Below, piece by piece: positions 1 through 8,895 of a stretch of DNA of 64,000 bases (positions within the stretch are counted from its first letter, which is position 1; every line of letters starts with the position of its first letter). The notes beneath the pieces were generated by a model, which did not search any database, was not told the origin of the DNA, and was given only the letters and a program-made list of their open reading frames with translations. Position numbers and translations under genes: made by a program. The stretch is from Chitinophagaceae bacterium (lineage in GTDB: Bacteria; Bacteroidota; Bacteroidia; Chitinophagales; Chitinophagaceae). The DNA lies in assembly GCA_947446645.1 (NCBI GenBank), contig CANFHA010000008.1, positions 180,962 to 244,961 on the forward strand, read 5' to 3'.

Positions 1-62
1 GCAGCGAGCATAATGGTTGGTAGACCATTACCCGCACTACCTCGTTCAAGTACGATGCCTAT

Positions 63-359
63 GTGAAGCCCAATATGAAAATAACGACGAATGAGCTGGG
101 CCTGTCTATGATAGAAAATGGCAAGGGCGTTGTAGAGGTGATAACCCTGAGCCAGGAGCTGGAATCTAACGCGAGCTACAGCAATGCGGTGAACGAAGAC
201 CAGTCACGCATGAAGAATAATCCGTTCCGCTTTGCTAAAGAAATGAAGCCGGTAGTAATAGAAACCACAAAGGCACAATACAAAGCCGCAGCTAAGAAAG
301 CACTGGAAAAATATGCAGATGCTTTTGTAGCCAAGGTGCAAATAATGAAGAAAGATTAA
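63..359 (+). CDS. hypothetical protein, possibly the 3' part of a longer gene
   Basis: I do not recognise this 98-residue product. It is mostly polar and ends in a lysine-rich helix-like tail. The start used is a GTG; an in-frame ATG lies at 75. The same frame continues upstream with plausible protein (SFKYDAYVKPNMK) until a TAG at 21-23 that directly follows a TGG codon, so this may be the tail of a longer gene interrupted by a nonsense change or read error. The window begins too close to decide. A strong hairpin terminator follows the stop codon, which supports a real gene end. Confidence 0.45.
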   Translation: MKPNMKITTNELGLSMIENGKGVVEVITLSQELESNASYSNAVNEDQSRMKNNPFRFAKEMKPVVIETTKAQYKAAAKKALEKYADAFVAKVQIMKKD

Positions 360-379
360 TTGCTTAATGCACTAAAACG

Positions 380-415
380 GCAGCGGCGCAACCAAAAGGT
401 TGCGCCGCTGCTTTT
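380..415 (+). terminator. intrinsic terminator between convergent genes
   Basis: A perfect 14-bp GC-rich stem (380-393 with 398-411) has an AAAA loop, is followed by TTTT and preceded by AAAA. It lies between the end of the first gene on + and the end of the DUF1569 gene on -, so it probably works in both directions. Confidence 0.8.
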
Positions 416-431
416 ATGAGTATCCAACCAT

Positions 432-890
432 TTACACACCAAACTGCGATAAGTGGTGATTGAGATGCTTGTAGAACATATTGTTCCATTCGGTAGTAGA
501 CAGCTTGCCAAAGGATAGCGACTCCTTGTTATGAAAATGAGTGCCGCCCAGCTGCTGGGTTCTTTTTATATAATTAATCAGGCGTTCCTTCTCGGTGTTG
601 AACTCCTTCTCAGTAGTTATCAGGAAAGCCGGAGCGGTGCGGCTGTTGTGTTTATAGGGTTTTTCTCCCACTACTACACCCTTTATAAATGCTTTCAGTA
701 TAAACTTCATGAACCCCTTAGGTGCAGGATGATTATTGTCATATAGCATTTCATAAGTCACACAGCAGTGTGCCAGCATCTGGCCCACAGTCATCTTACC
801 CCACTTGGGCTGGGTAGTGGGTGTCAGCTTGTTTATGCGGCCCACAACATCTGCTGCTACATTCGGATCAAAAATATTCGGTAATGGCAT
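432..890 (-). CDS. DUF1569 family protein (DinB-like fold)
   Basis: This 152-residue soluble protein looks like the DUF1569 family of the DinB/YfiT four-helix superfamily. The typical pattern is present: an N-terminal motif of the type WGKMTVGQMLAHC, a middle section around GFMKFILKAFIKG, and a C-terminal segment with FGKLSTTEWNNMFYKHLNHHLSQFG, where the spaced histidines recall the metal-binding triad of DinB proteins. No signal peptide is seen. It stands alone, convergent with the first gene and facing a 90-bp gap before folE. The substrate is unknown; related proteins are suspected metal-dependent transferases. Confidence 0.75.
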   Translation of the reverse strand: MPLPNIFDPNVAADVVGRINKLTPTTQPKWGKMTVGQMLAHCCVTYEMLYDNNHPAPKGFMKFILKAFIKGVVVGEKPYKHNSRTAPAFLITTEKEFNTEKERLINYIKRTQQLGGTHFHNKESLSFGKLSTTEWNNMFYKHLNHHLSQFGV

Positions 891-980
891 TTGGCTCGTT
901 TTTATGGTGGTGGTTCGGATATTAATGTGAAAACTGTTTTAATGAACCATACTAATAATGATGGTCCTGCGCTGTTTCTG

Positions 981-1577
981 TTAGCTCAGATCATGAGAAA
1001 TGAGCTTCAGGAATTCTGCTCTTGTTTCGTTCTTCATGAATTGGCCGCTGAATGCGGATGTGGTGGTAACGCTGTTCTGCTTTTGTACGCCACGCATCAT
1101 CATGCACAGGTGCTGGGCTTCTATTACCACGCCTACGCCCAGTGGGTTAAGGGTTTCCTGTATCACATCCAGTATCTGGTGTGTCATCCGCTCCTGCACC
1201 TGCAGTCGACGACTGTAGCACTCCACCACATGTGCCAGCTTGCTAAGGCCCGTTATCACCCCATTGGGTATATAGGCTATATGCGCCTTACCGAAGAATG
1301 GCAGCATATGATGCTCGCACAGCGAATACAATTCTATATTTTTCACCAGCACCATCTCGCTGTAAGACTCATGAAATTTTGCAGAGTTCAGTATGTCTGC
1401 CGCATTCATGTTATACCCCTGGGTTATGAACTGCATGGCTTTGGCCACACGCTCCGGTGTCTTCAGCAGGCCTTCGCGCTCCGGGTCTTCGCCCAGGTTT
1501 TGAAGAATAGAGGTGTACTGCTCTTTAAGAGAAGCCGTAACATCCTCGTCGTATGATTCCTTCTTGTGGTAAGCCAC
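981..1577 (-). CDS. folE: GTP cyclohydrolase I
   Basis: Converts GTP to 7,8-dihydroneopterin triphosphate, the first step towards folate, biopterin or queuosine. The 198-residue length and layout fit FolE. The zinc ligands are visible as C87 and H90 in [15 protein letters not shown], plus C158 in the [10 protein letters not shown] motif. The segment [23 protein letters not shown] is the family signature. The start appears to be GTG, because an in-frame TAA lies four codons upstream. The leader holds an AT-rich AAAAGT-type cassette also seen upstream of korB and hpt. The pterin enzyme QueD/PTPS lies upstream on the same strand, so the two probably act in one pathway. Confidence 0.96.
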   Translation of the reverse strand: MAYHKKESYDEDVTASLKEQYTSILQNLGEDPEREGLLKTPERVAKAMQFITQGYNMNAADILNSAKFHESYSEMVLVKNIELYSLCEHHMLPFFGKAHIAYIPNGVITGLSKLAHVVECYSRRLQVQERMTHQILDVIQETLNPLGVGVVIEAQHLCMMMRGVQKQNSVTTTSAFSGQFMKNETRAEFLKLISHDLS

Positions 1578-1664
1578 TTTCTTAAGTTAAAAGTGAAAAA
1601 TTAAAAGTAATAATTCCGGTGTTACATCAAATCTTCTTTCTCCGGCATAGGCCGGAACAGGTCT

Positions 1665-2078
1665 CTAGCCGAAATATTCTACGTAGATCTTGGGTGTTTC
1701 CACCAGCTTTACGCAGTGCAGTTGCGAACCGCCTACTTTGTCTATATGTGGTTTCAGCTCATTCCATATGCCCATTGCAAAGTTCTCTGCGCTGGTGAAC
1801 TTACCTTTCATAAAATCCACGTCAAGGTTCAGGTTGCGGTGGTCTACCTTTTCCACTATTACGTCCTTTATCAGGTCGCCCAGGGTCTTTGCATTGAATA
1901 TGAAGCCGGTTTCTGCATTTGGCTCACCCTTTACCGTCACGTGCAGCTCATAGTTGTGCCCGTGCCAGTTAGCATTATTACATTTTCCGAATACTTCCAG
2001 GTTCTGCGCCTCGGTCCAGCTGGGATTGTGGAGGCGGTGTGCTGCATTAAAATTCTCTACACGAGTCAGGTATACCAT
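1665..2078 (-). CDS. queD: 6-carboxytetrahydropterin synthase / 6-pyruvoyl-tetrahydropterin synthase family
   Basis: A 137-residue member of the QueD/PTPS family, acting on the dihydroneopterin triphosphate made by FolE. Zinc ligands are H14 in NFNAAHRLH and H39 and H41 in NWHGHNYE; C33 in GKCNN is the likely catalytic cysteine and the VDHRNLN segment supplies the Asp/His pair. The family cannot be split cleanly into QueD and PTPS by eye, so the product may feed queuosine or a tetrahydropterin cofactor. It lies 87 bp upstream of folE in the same orientation. A TAATTTTG box sits 18-25 bp before the start codon. Confidence 0.9.
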   Translation of the reverse strand: MVYLTRVENFNAAHRLHNPSWTEAQNLEVFGKCNNANWHGHNYELHVTVKGEPNAETGFIFNAKTLGDLIKDVIVEKVDHRNLNLDVDFMKGKFTSAENFAMGIWNELKPHIDKVGGSQLHCVKLVETPKIYVEYFG

Positions 2079-2095
2079 TGTGCCTATTTAGGGTG

Positions 2096-2130
2096 CAAAA
2101 TTAGGAAAGTTGTATCATATCTCTTGCAAA
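2096..2130 (-). promoter_or_regulatory. putative Bacteroidota promoter for queD-folE
   Basis: Read on -, a TAATTTTG box (2096-2103) matches the Bacteroidota -7 consensus TAnnTTTG and lies 17 nt before the queD start. A CTTTGC element (TTTG at 2127-2130) sits 23 bp upstream, slightly further than the usual -33 spacing. Confidence 0.45.
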
Positions 2131-2235
2131 GGCGCAGAGACGCAGTTTTACAGCTATCGCTTTTAAGGCCGCAAAGGCATTATTGTACGTCATTGTATGG
2201 AAACTGCTTACTTTTAAGGCAACATAATTCCCATT

Positions 2236-2892
2236 ATGAACATACTGATAGTTGCCGCCACAGTTGCGGAGATAGCCCCGCTGAATGCCTATTTCCAAAG
2301 TGCAAAATTGCCCGGTACACTTACCGGCGGCGTGCTGATAACAGGAGTGGGCATGATGAGCAGCACCTACGAGCTTACCCGTCACCTGGAGTCCAATGTA
2401 TACGACCTGGTGCTGCAGGTAGGCGTAGCGGGCAGCTATGTAAATACCCTGAAAACCGGTGAAGTAGTATTTGTGACCAGCGACCAGTACGGCGACCTGG
2501 GTGCTGAAGACCATGATAAATACCTGGATATCTTTGAAATGGGTTTTGTAAACCCGAACGTACCACCCTTCATTGCCGGAAAGCTGTTGACGCCACTGCT
2601 GCCGGTGCACAACAAGATAAAGCTGCCGCAAGTGAGCGGGCTCACCGTAAATACAGTAACCGGTAGTGAGCGCACGGTGGCCATGCGCAAGGAAAAATTT
2701 CATTGCGACCTGGAGAGTATGGAAGGTGCCGCGCTGCATTATGTGTGCCTGCGGGAAAAGGTGCCATTTGCCCAGGTGAGAGCTATATCCAACTATGTGA
2801 CACCGCGCGATAGAAGCCAGTGGCAAATGAAGGATGCCATTATAAACTTAAACAAATGGCTTATAGAATTTATTAACCTGCTGGCTTATTAA
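2236..2892 (+). CDS. mqnB: futalosine hydrolase
   Basis: Removes hypoxanthine from futalosine in the futalosine route to menaquinone. The 218-residue protein has the nucleoside phosphorylase/MTAN fold: a VGVAGSY motif in the nucleoside site, a GDLGAEDHDKY segment, and the late LESMEGAALHYVC motif whose glutamates contact the ribose and base. It starts at an ATG with a clear MNILIVAAT strand. mqnD follows on the same strand after 68 bp, and that pairing is what distinguishes it from MTA/SAH nucleosidase. Menaquinone made this way would serve respiration. Confidence 0.92.
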   Translation: MNILIVAATVAEIAPLNAYFQSAKLPGTLTGGVLITGVGMMSSTYELTRHLESNVYDLVLQVGVAGSYVNTLKTGEVVFVTSDQYGDLGAEDHDKYLDIFEMGFVNPNVPPFIAGKLLTPLLPVHNKIKLPQVSGLTVNTVTGSERTVAMRKEKFHCDLESMEGAALHYVCLREKVPFAQVRAISNYVTPRDRSQWQMKDAIINLNKWLIEFINLLAY

Positions 2893-2900
2893 ATGCCCGC

Positions 2901-2908
2901 TACCTTTG
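2901..2908 (+). promoter_or_regulatory. putative -7 promoter box upstream of mqnD
   Basis: TACCTTTG matches TAnnTTTG and is followed by CA, as at korA. It falls between the mqnB stop and the mqnD start, so mqnD may have its own transcript besides readthrough from mqnB. No clear -33 TTTG is seen. Confidence 0.4.
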
Positions 2909-2960
2909 CACTCAGCGCCGCAATAATGAACATTTTGTGGTTTTAACTTTTGGCTTTTCA

Positions 2961-3788
2961 ATGAAACTTACTCTCGGCTTTAGTCCTTGCCCAAACGATA
3001 CTTTTATATTTGATGCCATGGTAAATGGCAAGATAGATACCATGGGCCTCACCTTCGACTTTGTAATGGAAGATGTGGCTACCCTGAACCAGTGGGCAGA
3101 GCAGGGCAAACTGGATATTACTAAGCTCAGCTACAGCAGCTTTCTGCATACGGTGCACAACTATGCGCTGCTGCATAGTGGCAGTGCGCTGGGCGAGGGC
3201 GTAGGCCCGCTGCTGATAGCGAATGAGCAGCTGGATATGAATAAAAGTGATTCCTTCAAGATAGCTATACCGGGCTTTAACACCACGGCCAACCTGCTGC
3301 TATCACTGGCATACCCACAGGCCAGGAACAAAACCGAACTGGTATTCAGCGAAATAGAGGCAGCAGTGCTGAGCGGTGAATATGATGCAGGCCTTATCAT
3401 ACATGAGAGCCGGTTTACCTACCAGAAAAAAGGCCTGAAGAAGCTGGTGGACCTGGGCGACTGGTGGGAAAAAGAAACCAATGCTGCCATACCACTGGGT
3501 GGTATAGTAATGCGCCGCAGCCTGGGCAAGGAGCTGTGCACTCCGGTAGACAAGATCATAAAGGCCAGCCTGGCTTACTCCTGGCAATACTACCCTTCGC
3601 TTGCGCCCTTTATTACAGAAAATGCACAGGAAATGGAAGAAGATGTAATGCGCCAGCACATAAACCTGTACGTAAACAGCTACTCTACCGATCTGGGAGA
3701 GAAAGGACGAAACGCTATAAGCACGCTCTTCAACAAAGCAAAGGCTGGCGGGCTTATCAGCGGGGAATTGCCAGGAATATTTTATTAA
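2961..3788 (+). CDS. mqnD: 1,4-dihydroxy-6-naphthoate synthase
   Basis: Makes 1,4-dihydroxy-6-naphthoate from cyclic dehypoxanthinyl futalosine, a late step of the futalosine menaquinone pathway. The 275-residue protein has the periplasmic-binding-protein-like fold of MqnA/MqnD and begins with the family signature LGFSPCPNDTF. Further MqnD-like segments are KLSYSSFLHT, GSALGEGVGPLL and GLIIHESRFTYQ. The ATG at 2961 is preferred over a GTG at 2937 because it places the first beta strand at the N terminus. It is encoded directly after mqnB; the other mqn genes are not in this window. Confidence 0.94.
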   Translation: MKLTLGFSPCPNDTFIFDAMVNGKIDTMGLTFDFVMEDVATLNQWAEQGKLDITKLSYSSFLHTVHNYALLHSGSALGEGVGPLLIANEQLDMNKSDSFKIAIPGFNTTANLLLSLAYPQARNKTELVFSEIEAAVLSGEYDAGLIIHESRFTYQKKGLKKLVDLGDWWEKETNAAIPLGGIVMRRSLGKELCTPVDKIIKASLAYSWQYYPSLAPFITENAQEMEEDVMRQHINLYVNSYSTDLGEKGRNAISTLFNKAKAGGLISGELPGIFY

Positions 3789-3863
3789 GGCAAAGGGCAA
3801 AAGTTAAAACCAAAAAGTTGTGTAATGCCTGCAGGCATATTGTAGGTGAGGCTTAAAACCGGT

Positions 3864-4298
3864 CTATAAAGATTTTTCCATGTGGTAGTGTGGAATGCCT
3901 ACTTCAACAAATTCATCCCCTACAGCTTCATAGCTCATGCTTTTGTAGAAGCCGAGCACTACTTTGCGGGCGTGGAGGATAATTTGGTTGTAACCATTCT
4001 GCCGGGCGTGGTCTTCAAGGGCTTGTACAAGTAACCGGCCTACACCTTTGCCCTGCCATTCATTATATACAGCCATGGCACGCAGCTGCACAGTATGGGC
4101 ATCTTTTGGCTCCATAAGCACGCAGCCTATTATCTTATCATCGTGCTCGGCAATAAAGAAAGTATTTGTCTTATCCCGGCTAAGGTCTTCGTTTTTAAGC
4201 GACATGCCCAGGGGCTTGCGCAGTATGGCCTCACGCAGTTCCCAAAGCTGCGGATACTTAGGATCTGCATGATCCATTATGGAGACGTAAATACTCAT
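3864..4298 (-). CDS. GNAT family N-acetyltransferase
   Basis: A 144-residue single-domain Gcn5-related acetyltransferase of ElaA-like size. The acetyl-CoA pyrophosphate loop is seen in EWQGKGVGRLLVQALEDHA, matching Q/RxxGxG/A, and it is preceded by the beta strand VQLRAMAVY. The C-terminal part ILHARKVVLGFYKSMSYEAVG is typical. The substrate cannot be told. Its ATG overlaps the stop codon of the upstream von Willebrand factor A gene (ATGA, 4295-4298), so the two are probably translationally coupled even though their functions look unrelated. Confidence 0.9.
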   Translation of the reverse strand: MSIYVSIMDHADPKYPQLWELREAILRKPLGMSLKNEDLSRDKTNTFFIAEHDDKIIGCVLMEPKDAHTVQLRAMAVYNEWQGKGVGRLLVQALEDHARQNGYNQIILHARKVVLGFYKSMSYEAVGDEFVEVGIPHYHMEKSL

Positions 4299-6664
4299 TT
4301 TGTATTGAGCTCTATGCTGGTTTCTTCTGTTGCTTTTATCAGGAATGTTACTACCACATCTGGCGCTCCTTTACTCTTGTGATAGTGCACCTGGTATATG
4401 CCAGGCTGTATGCGTACAGGGTGCTTCACTGCTTCGGTCACATCAAGCGTATGGAACATCAGGAATTTGTCGCCTTCCTGCTTGTACAGCTCAGCAGTTT
4501 TCAGGTTTGGATCTGCAATGAATTTTGCAAAACCGGGCTGTGGAATATCTATCGCCAGTTCGTCAAATTCAATATCCGCATTCCTGTCTATCTGCGGGAA
4601 GGTGTTGATCATGATGTGGTAGTTGCCCGGTGCATACTCCAGCCGCTCATTACAACGCTGATCGGTGATCTTTCCCTGCGATTTGTTGCGCTCTATCACC
4701 CTTGCCGAAAACTCTACTACCGGCCTGCTCGGTGCTTTCTCATAGCGGAAGCTGAGTGAGCAAGGCTTTACAATAACGGTTATTTTGGTTTTCTTACCGC
4801 GCTCCACGCTTACATTTTTTACCTCAAGGCTTCTGCGGGTAGAGAGGGAGATATTATAGTTGCCCGGAGGGAAATCGGTAATTGCATCGGGGTTGCCGCT
4901 GGCATCTACTGTGCGGTAAAATGCCTTTACTATTTTTTTTGTAGCGGGGTCCAGCGCCAGCATTTGTGGTGTAGTGCTGTAGAATTTTCCCTTGCCATTG
5001 GTCAGGTATACCTCTACAGATGTTTCCTTTGCGTCTTCCTGCTCTACGGTATAGTCGGCAGGCTTGGAGCCATCTTCAGGCACATTGGCAGGCGCTGGTG
5101 CTTTTGTTACCGGTGACTGTGGTATCTCTATTTTCAGCGGTGGCAGCGGTGGCAGCTTTACCGGCACAATAGACTTTTCCTCGATCACAATAAGTATCTG
5201 TATATGCTTAAAGGCAGCAAGCGCCAGGCGCTCCGCCTTGTCGGTTTTTAACTTTGGTACCACCGCAACAGTATCAATTACTACCGGAGGCAGCACTACA
5301 GTTGCAGGCTGAACGGGTTTCAACATTTTCAGGCTGGGAGTAGTGGTGGCCAGCAATCTAGGCTTCGAAACCGGGAGGTGATTTATGCGCTCGGGTGCAA
5401 GGGAAGATGGTATCTGCATCTCTGGTACAGGCAGTGCATGAGGTGCAAGCCTAGCTAACGGTTGTGGCACTGCTACAGATAGCTGGGCGGGGCGGGATAG
5501 TGTAAGACCGGAAATGTGCTCAGGCTCGTCTTTAACCACTATGCTCACTGTGGGTAGGCGGTCGGTGGCTTTTACTTCTTTCAGTACAGGTGGCTGTATG
5601 CTGAACGGCTTGCCTTGTGCAATGGGCAGTGTAGAGATTTCCTCACCAAGCAGCGGAGCTGCTATATTAGTTGGCGGTAGCTGTGCGGCATTGATAGTTT
5701 TGAGCACTGGTGCCGCGGTATAGAACAGGTTGCTGTGGCTTACAGGAAGCGCGGGTATTTTCACCTGTGGCAGTTTTGCAGGCACCTCATCTACCTTTAT
5801 CTTAGATACCGGCTTGGCCACTGTGTCTTTTGCCTTCACCACTGGAATTGTATCAATAACGGGCTTTACCGGTTTTACGGGCGGCTCCGGTTTCTTCGTA
5901 TCAGATTCGGCCATCTTTATTTCCGGTATGCTTACCTTCAGCACACTTGGCGCGTTGGCTGCTATATTCTTGATCTCTTTGTAGTCTGCCTTGGTAATGC
6001 TGATCAGCGGGCGGAATGCCTTTACAATAGTACTTACAGCCACCGGCATATCGCTGTCTTTTGTCACCTGCAGATAATCGCCCATGCAGGAGTAGGTTAC
6101 CTTCAGCGTAGGATCATCTTCCAGGCTCACAATGTATGGCTTGAAGTACACTTTGTACTTTAAAAGCTTCTTCATTACCTCGCATATATCGCCGCCGCAA
6201 CTTTCGCCGCCATCGGTAATGAGGATAATGCTGTAGGCATTGCGTTCTTCATCCACAAGATCGTACTGCGCGGCCTGCATAAGGGCGTAAGAGATAGGTG
6301 TAACACCCAGGGGGCGGATATCTTCCAGCCTCAGCGACATCTGCACCCGGTTGTCTTTACTGAAGGCAACTTCGTTTTTAGTGTCGTAGCAGTTTTTCTG
6401 CTCTATGGTATACTGGTGTCCAAAAACACGCAACGAAAACTCCACATTCCTGTTTATGGCGTAGATACTGTCCATAAGGCGCAGTATAAGCTCATCGGCT
6501 GCTTTGTATTTCTCCTTACCACTCGGCCATTTCTGTATCATGCTCGAAGACTCATCGAGCAGGATAAGGATACGCGACTGCGTCATTTCCCCCTTAGATT
6601 GGGCAAATGAACTGTAACTACCGAAAAGACTCAATAATATTATTAATAACCTCTTTAAATACAT
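4295..6664 (-). CDS. exported von Willebrand factor A domain protein with proline-rich repeats
   Basis: A 789-residue exported protein of unknown role. Residues 1-22 form a signal peptide ending SSFAQ. A VWA domain spans about 30-220; its metal site DxSxS is present as D37, S39 and S41, with a later LITDGGES strand. From about 255 to 465 the chain is rich in Pro and Val and contains four degenerate repeats of 39-43 residues starting near 307, 346, 387 and 430, each with the pattern LP-x(2)-(K/R)P followed by a PxLK element. The remainder (about 540-789) looks like two beta-sandwich carbohydrate-binding or PEGA-like domains. It is the first gene of a unit with the GNAT gene. Confidence 0.8.
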   Translation of the reverse strand: MYLKRLLIILLSLFGSYSSFAQSKGEMTQSRILILLDESSSMIQKWPSGKEKYKAADELILRLMDSIYAINRNVEFSLRVFGHQYTIEQKNCYDTKNEVAFSKDNRVQMSLRLEDIRPLGVTPISYALMQAAQYDLVDEERNAYSIILITDGGESCGGDICEVMKKLLKYKVYFKPYIVSLEDDPTLKVTYSCMGDYLQVTKDSDMPVAVSTIVKAFRPLISITKADYKEIKNIAANAPSVLKVSIPEIKMAESDTKKPEPPVKPVKPVIDTIPVVKAKDTVAKPVSKIKVDEVPAKLPQVKIPALPVSHSNLFYTAAPVLKTINAAQLPPTNIAAPLLGEEISTLPIAQGKPFSIQPPVLKEVKATDRLPTVSIVVKDEPEHISGLTLSRPAQLSVAVPQPLARLAPHALPVPEMQIPSSLAPERINHLPVSKPRLLATTTPSLKMLKPVQPATVVLPPVVIDTVAVVPKLKTDKAERLALAAFKHIQILIVIEEKSIVPVKLPPLPPLKIEIPQSPVTKAPAPANVPEDGSKPADYTVEQEDAKETSVEVYLTNGKGKFYSTTPQMLALDPATKKIVKAFYRTVDASGNPDAITDFPPGNYNISLSTRRSLEVKNVSVERGKKTKITVIVKPCSLSFRYEKAPSRPVVEFSARVIERNKSQGKITDQRCNERLEYAPGNYHIMINTFPQIDRNADIEFDELAIDIPQPGFAKFIADPNLKTAELYKQEGDKFLMFHTLDVTEAVKHPVRIQPGIYQVHYHKSKGAPDVVVTFLIKATEETSIELNTK

Positions 6665-6839
6665 GAAACACCGGGATAACTACCTACACTAATTAAAACA
6701 AAAACGAAATTCAAAAATACGAGGAAATAATGAGTTGCAGACAGTAATTAAGAGTTCCAGTACGAGTAAAGCAACAAGAGTCTGTTAAAAGTCATATAGT
6801 TAGCCGCAGCAGAAATTAGAAACATGTCCGATCTTTAAT

Positions 6840-8357
6840 TCACCTTACAAAACCTGAATCCTTTTTAGACAAACAATCACAATCACAGTCCTTTGGCTTA
6901 AATTTCTCTATTTCGATCAATGTAGCATCTATTTTCCTGATCTCACCTGAGTTCTTAGCCTCAACAGCGGTTATATCTAGATCCGGTATACCCAGCTTCT
7001 TAACTTCTGCGTTCATTTGTTCCCTGGCCATTCCTTTCAATTGTATTTCAAAGGATTGATGCTGACTGGTGACGAATTCTGTTTTACCGAAGAATACCTG
7101 TCCGTTGTATTCACCAAATGCTATTATCCACGCATTCGCATTTTGAGGGAGCGGTGCCTTACCATCGTCGGTAAAAAATGCATATTCATCCGGTTTATCT
7201 GCCATTGGCCCTCCCGGGACAAAGACCTTGTAGGTGGGTATAACGAGATAAATATTGATGTCGTCTTTATATTCACCGATTGCACGGACGGTAAGAATGC
7301 TGTTTTCAAATCCGGGCATATCGCGGAAGAGGATATCTACATTGTACCAACCAAATGTTGTTATATTGAATTGATAATAAACGGCATCGTTTTTAGCGGC
7401 ACGTACTATATCATCTGGCTTAGAGCCCGGGCCATTTTCGGGCGCCAGGCTTAGTGGGTTGACAGCTTTAATTGCTACTTGTGGACCATTTTCAATAATA
7501 AGGCTGTCACGTTTTTCGCTAATCTGCTTTAGCATCTTTGTATAACGCATACAACTATCAAACGCCTTTTTAAAGTCTGCAAAAGTATGGTGAGGCGTAT
7601 TTTCTGCCTCGTAATCAGCGTATTCGAATATTTTACTAACATCGTCTTCCCTCAACGTAGGATATGCCGTCATGGCTGTTTTATTGTACAGATTATAAAT
7701 ACAATTTGCAAGTTGATCCCCACTCGCGATCATCTTAGCAGAGTTATTAATAAAACGTTTCAACCAATCTAAATTCCTGCGCTTGTCGAGGAATGCAAGG
7801 GCCGGACCAGTCCTATTTTTAACAGGATCGTGGCAAGATGCACAAGTAGAAAACAATATCTTTCCTGCGGCAAGCCTGTCTGGCAGCTCCTGCTTCGGCA
7901 GCGGTTGCGGATCAGTCCAGTCTATAGTACCATCCGGCTTTTTTTCACCTTTGTATAACGTCATCCCTTGCTGCTGATAGCTGGTTGGAATAGAAACTGA
8001 CAAGGGTTTTGCGATCTTTACACCACCTTCTACCGCATTCACGTAGACCATTCCACCGCTGCTTAGTAAGTCTTTTCCAGCCTTCGTGGTTAAACCGCCG
8101 GCTACGATATCAGCTATGGTATACGCTTCTTTGATTTCCAGGTTTACTATTTGTGTGCCATCAACTACCAAAGTGCCCTGAGGGATGCGTATCATCGCTC
8201 CATTACGAGTATGGATGACCGTATCTTTGGTAATGTCTATCGAAAAGATTTGGGCCGCCAATTGGCTTGCGTCCAATATCGCGCTTCTCTTGTCATTTCG
8301 ACATTGCATAAGCGCAAGGGCAATAACGACAATGATAGGGATGATTTTTTTAGTCAT
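6840..8357 (-). CDS. c-type cytochrome domain lipoprotein
   Basis: A 505-residue lipoprotein with a lipobox ending at C19 (IALALMQC). Residues about 30-130 form a beta-rich domain often annotated as a ZU5-like or hypothetical region. A single cytochrome c domain follows with heme-attachment motif C172-A-S-C175-H176, so one heme c is expected in the periplasm. The C-terminal 200 residues are beta-rich and unrecognised. A small exported protein lies upstream on the same strand, 23 bp away. It could take part in electron transfer or peroxide handling; the sequence does not say which. Confidence 0.78.
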   Translation of the reverse strand: MTKKIIPIIVVIALALMQCRNDKRSAILDASQLAAQIFSIDITKDTVIHTRNGAMIRIPQGTLVVDGTQIVNLEIKEAYTIADIVAGGLTTKAGKDLLSSGGMVYVNAVEGGVKIAKPLSVSIPTSYQQQGMTLYKGEKKPDGTIDWTDPQPLPKQELPDRLAAGKILFSTCASCHDPVKNRTGPALAFLDKRRNLDWLKRFINNSAKMIASGDQLANCIYNLYNKTAMTAYPTLREDDVSKIFEYADYEAENTPHHTFADFKKAFDSCMRYTKMLKQISEKRDSLIIENGPQVAIKAVNPLSLAPENGPGSKPDDIVRAAKNDAVYYQFNITTFGWYNVDILFRDMPGFENSILTVRAIGEYKDDINIYLVIPTYKVFVPGGPMADKPDEYAFFTDDGKAPLPQNANAWIIAFGEYNGQVFFGKTEFVTSQHQSFEIQLKGMAREQMNAEVKKLGIPDLDITAVEAKNSGEIRKIDATLIEIEKFKPKDCDCDCLSKKDSGFVR

Positions 8358-8380
8358 TTGAAAGGTGATTCATTGATTTT

Positions 8381-8764
8381 CTATTCCACCACTCCCTTTA
8401 GCTGCTTATGGATCAGCTCATTAATTGTTTCAAAGGCATCCAGATTAACAGTTAGGGATACACTACGTGTGGTAAATACGTTTTCGTTGTCTTTTGCGTA
8501 GAAATCGGCCCAGGCGGTGTTAAAGCCTGTTCCTGTTACGATCATCGTAACTTTTAGCTTAAAGTCTGCGTCCTTCTTATTGTCTACGATCTGCCAGTAA
8601 CCCCACTTAGCCAGGTTATCATGTGCTTTTTTGTAGGTTGACTGTTCATTTACCTGCAGAAAGATCTTACTCCCTTTAGGAACCAACGTTTTCAGATCCT
8701 GGGCGGATGCCGCCATAGATATTACCAGCAATAGGAGAAGGATGATATTTTTCATGGTTTTCAT
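8381..8764 (-). CDS. small exported protein of unknown function
   Basis: About 127 residues with a clear signal peptide (KNIILLLLLVISMAASAQ) and a mature beta-strand-rich domain of about 108 residues. I do not recognise the family. The pattern, with a conserved YKKAHDNLAKWGYWQIVDNK segment and the late VTMIVTGTGFN strand, resembles small periplasmic proteins of about 120 residues common in Bacteroidota. Several in-frame ATGs exist; 8764 is used, but 8755 (MKNII) would place the start 18 nt after a TATATTTG box. It lies upstream of the cytochrome c lipoprotein and is probably cotranscribed with it. Confidence 0.65.
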   Translation of the reverse strand: MKTMKNIILLLLLVISMAASAQDLKTLVPKGSKIFLQVNEQSTYKKAHDNLAKWGYWQIVDNKKDADFKLKVTMIVTGTGFNTAWADFYAKDNENVFTTRSVSLTVNLDAFETINELIHKQLKGVVE

Positions 8765-8773
8765 TTTATGCAT

Positions 8774-8781
8774 CAAATATA
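8774..8781 (-). promoter_or_regulatory. putative -7 promoter box
   Basis: Read on -, TATATTTG matches TAnnTTTG. It lies 9-18 bp before the candidate start codons of the small exported protein and would favour the downstream ATG at 8755. No convincing -33 element is visible. Confidence 0.35.
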
Positions 8782-8871
8782 TAGAATTAATCTTCGTTAA
8801 TACTATACTGATGCTATGGAACAGACTATATGCCAATAAACATTTAACTATATCCCTTTTTTAAAAAAACC

Positions 8872-8879
8872 TACCTTTG
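8872..8879 (+). promoter_or_regulatory. putative -7 promoter box of korA
   Basis: TACCTTTG followed by CA lies 16 bp before the korA ATG, the short-leader arrangement typical of Bacteroidota promoters. The -33 region has no clear TTTG. Confidence 0.5.
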
Positions 8880-8895
8880 CACCCATTTTTATATT

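Noticed and set aside
2101..2826. A 241-residue - frame
   Set aside because: Antisense to mqnB, whose + product is clearly recognised.
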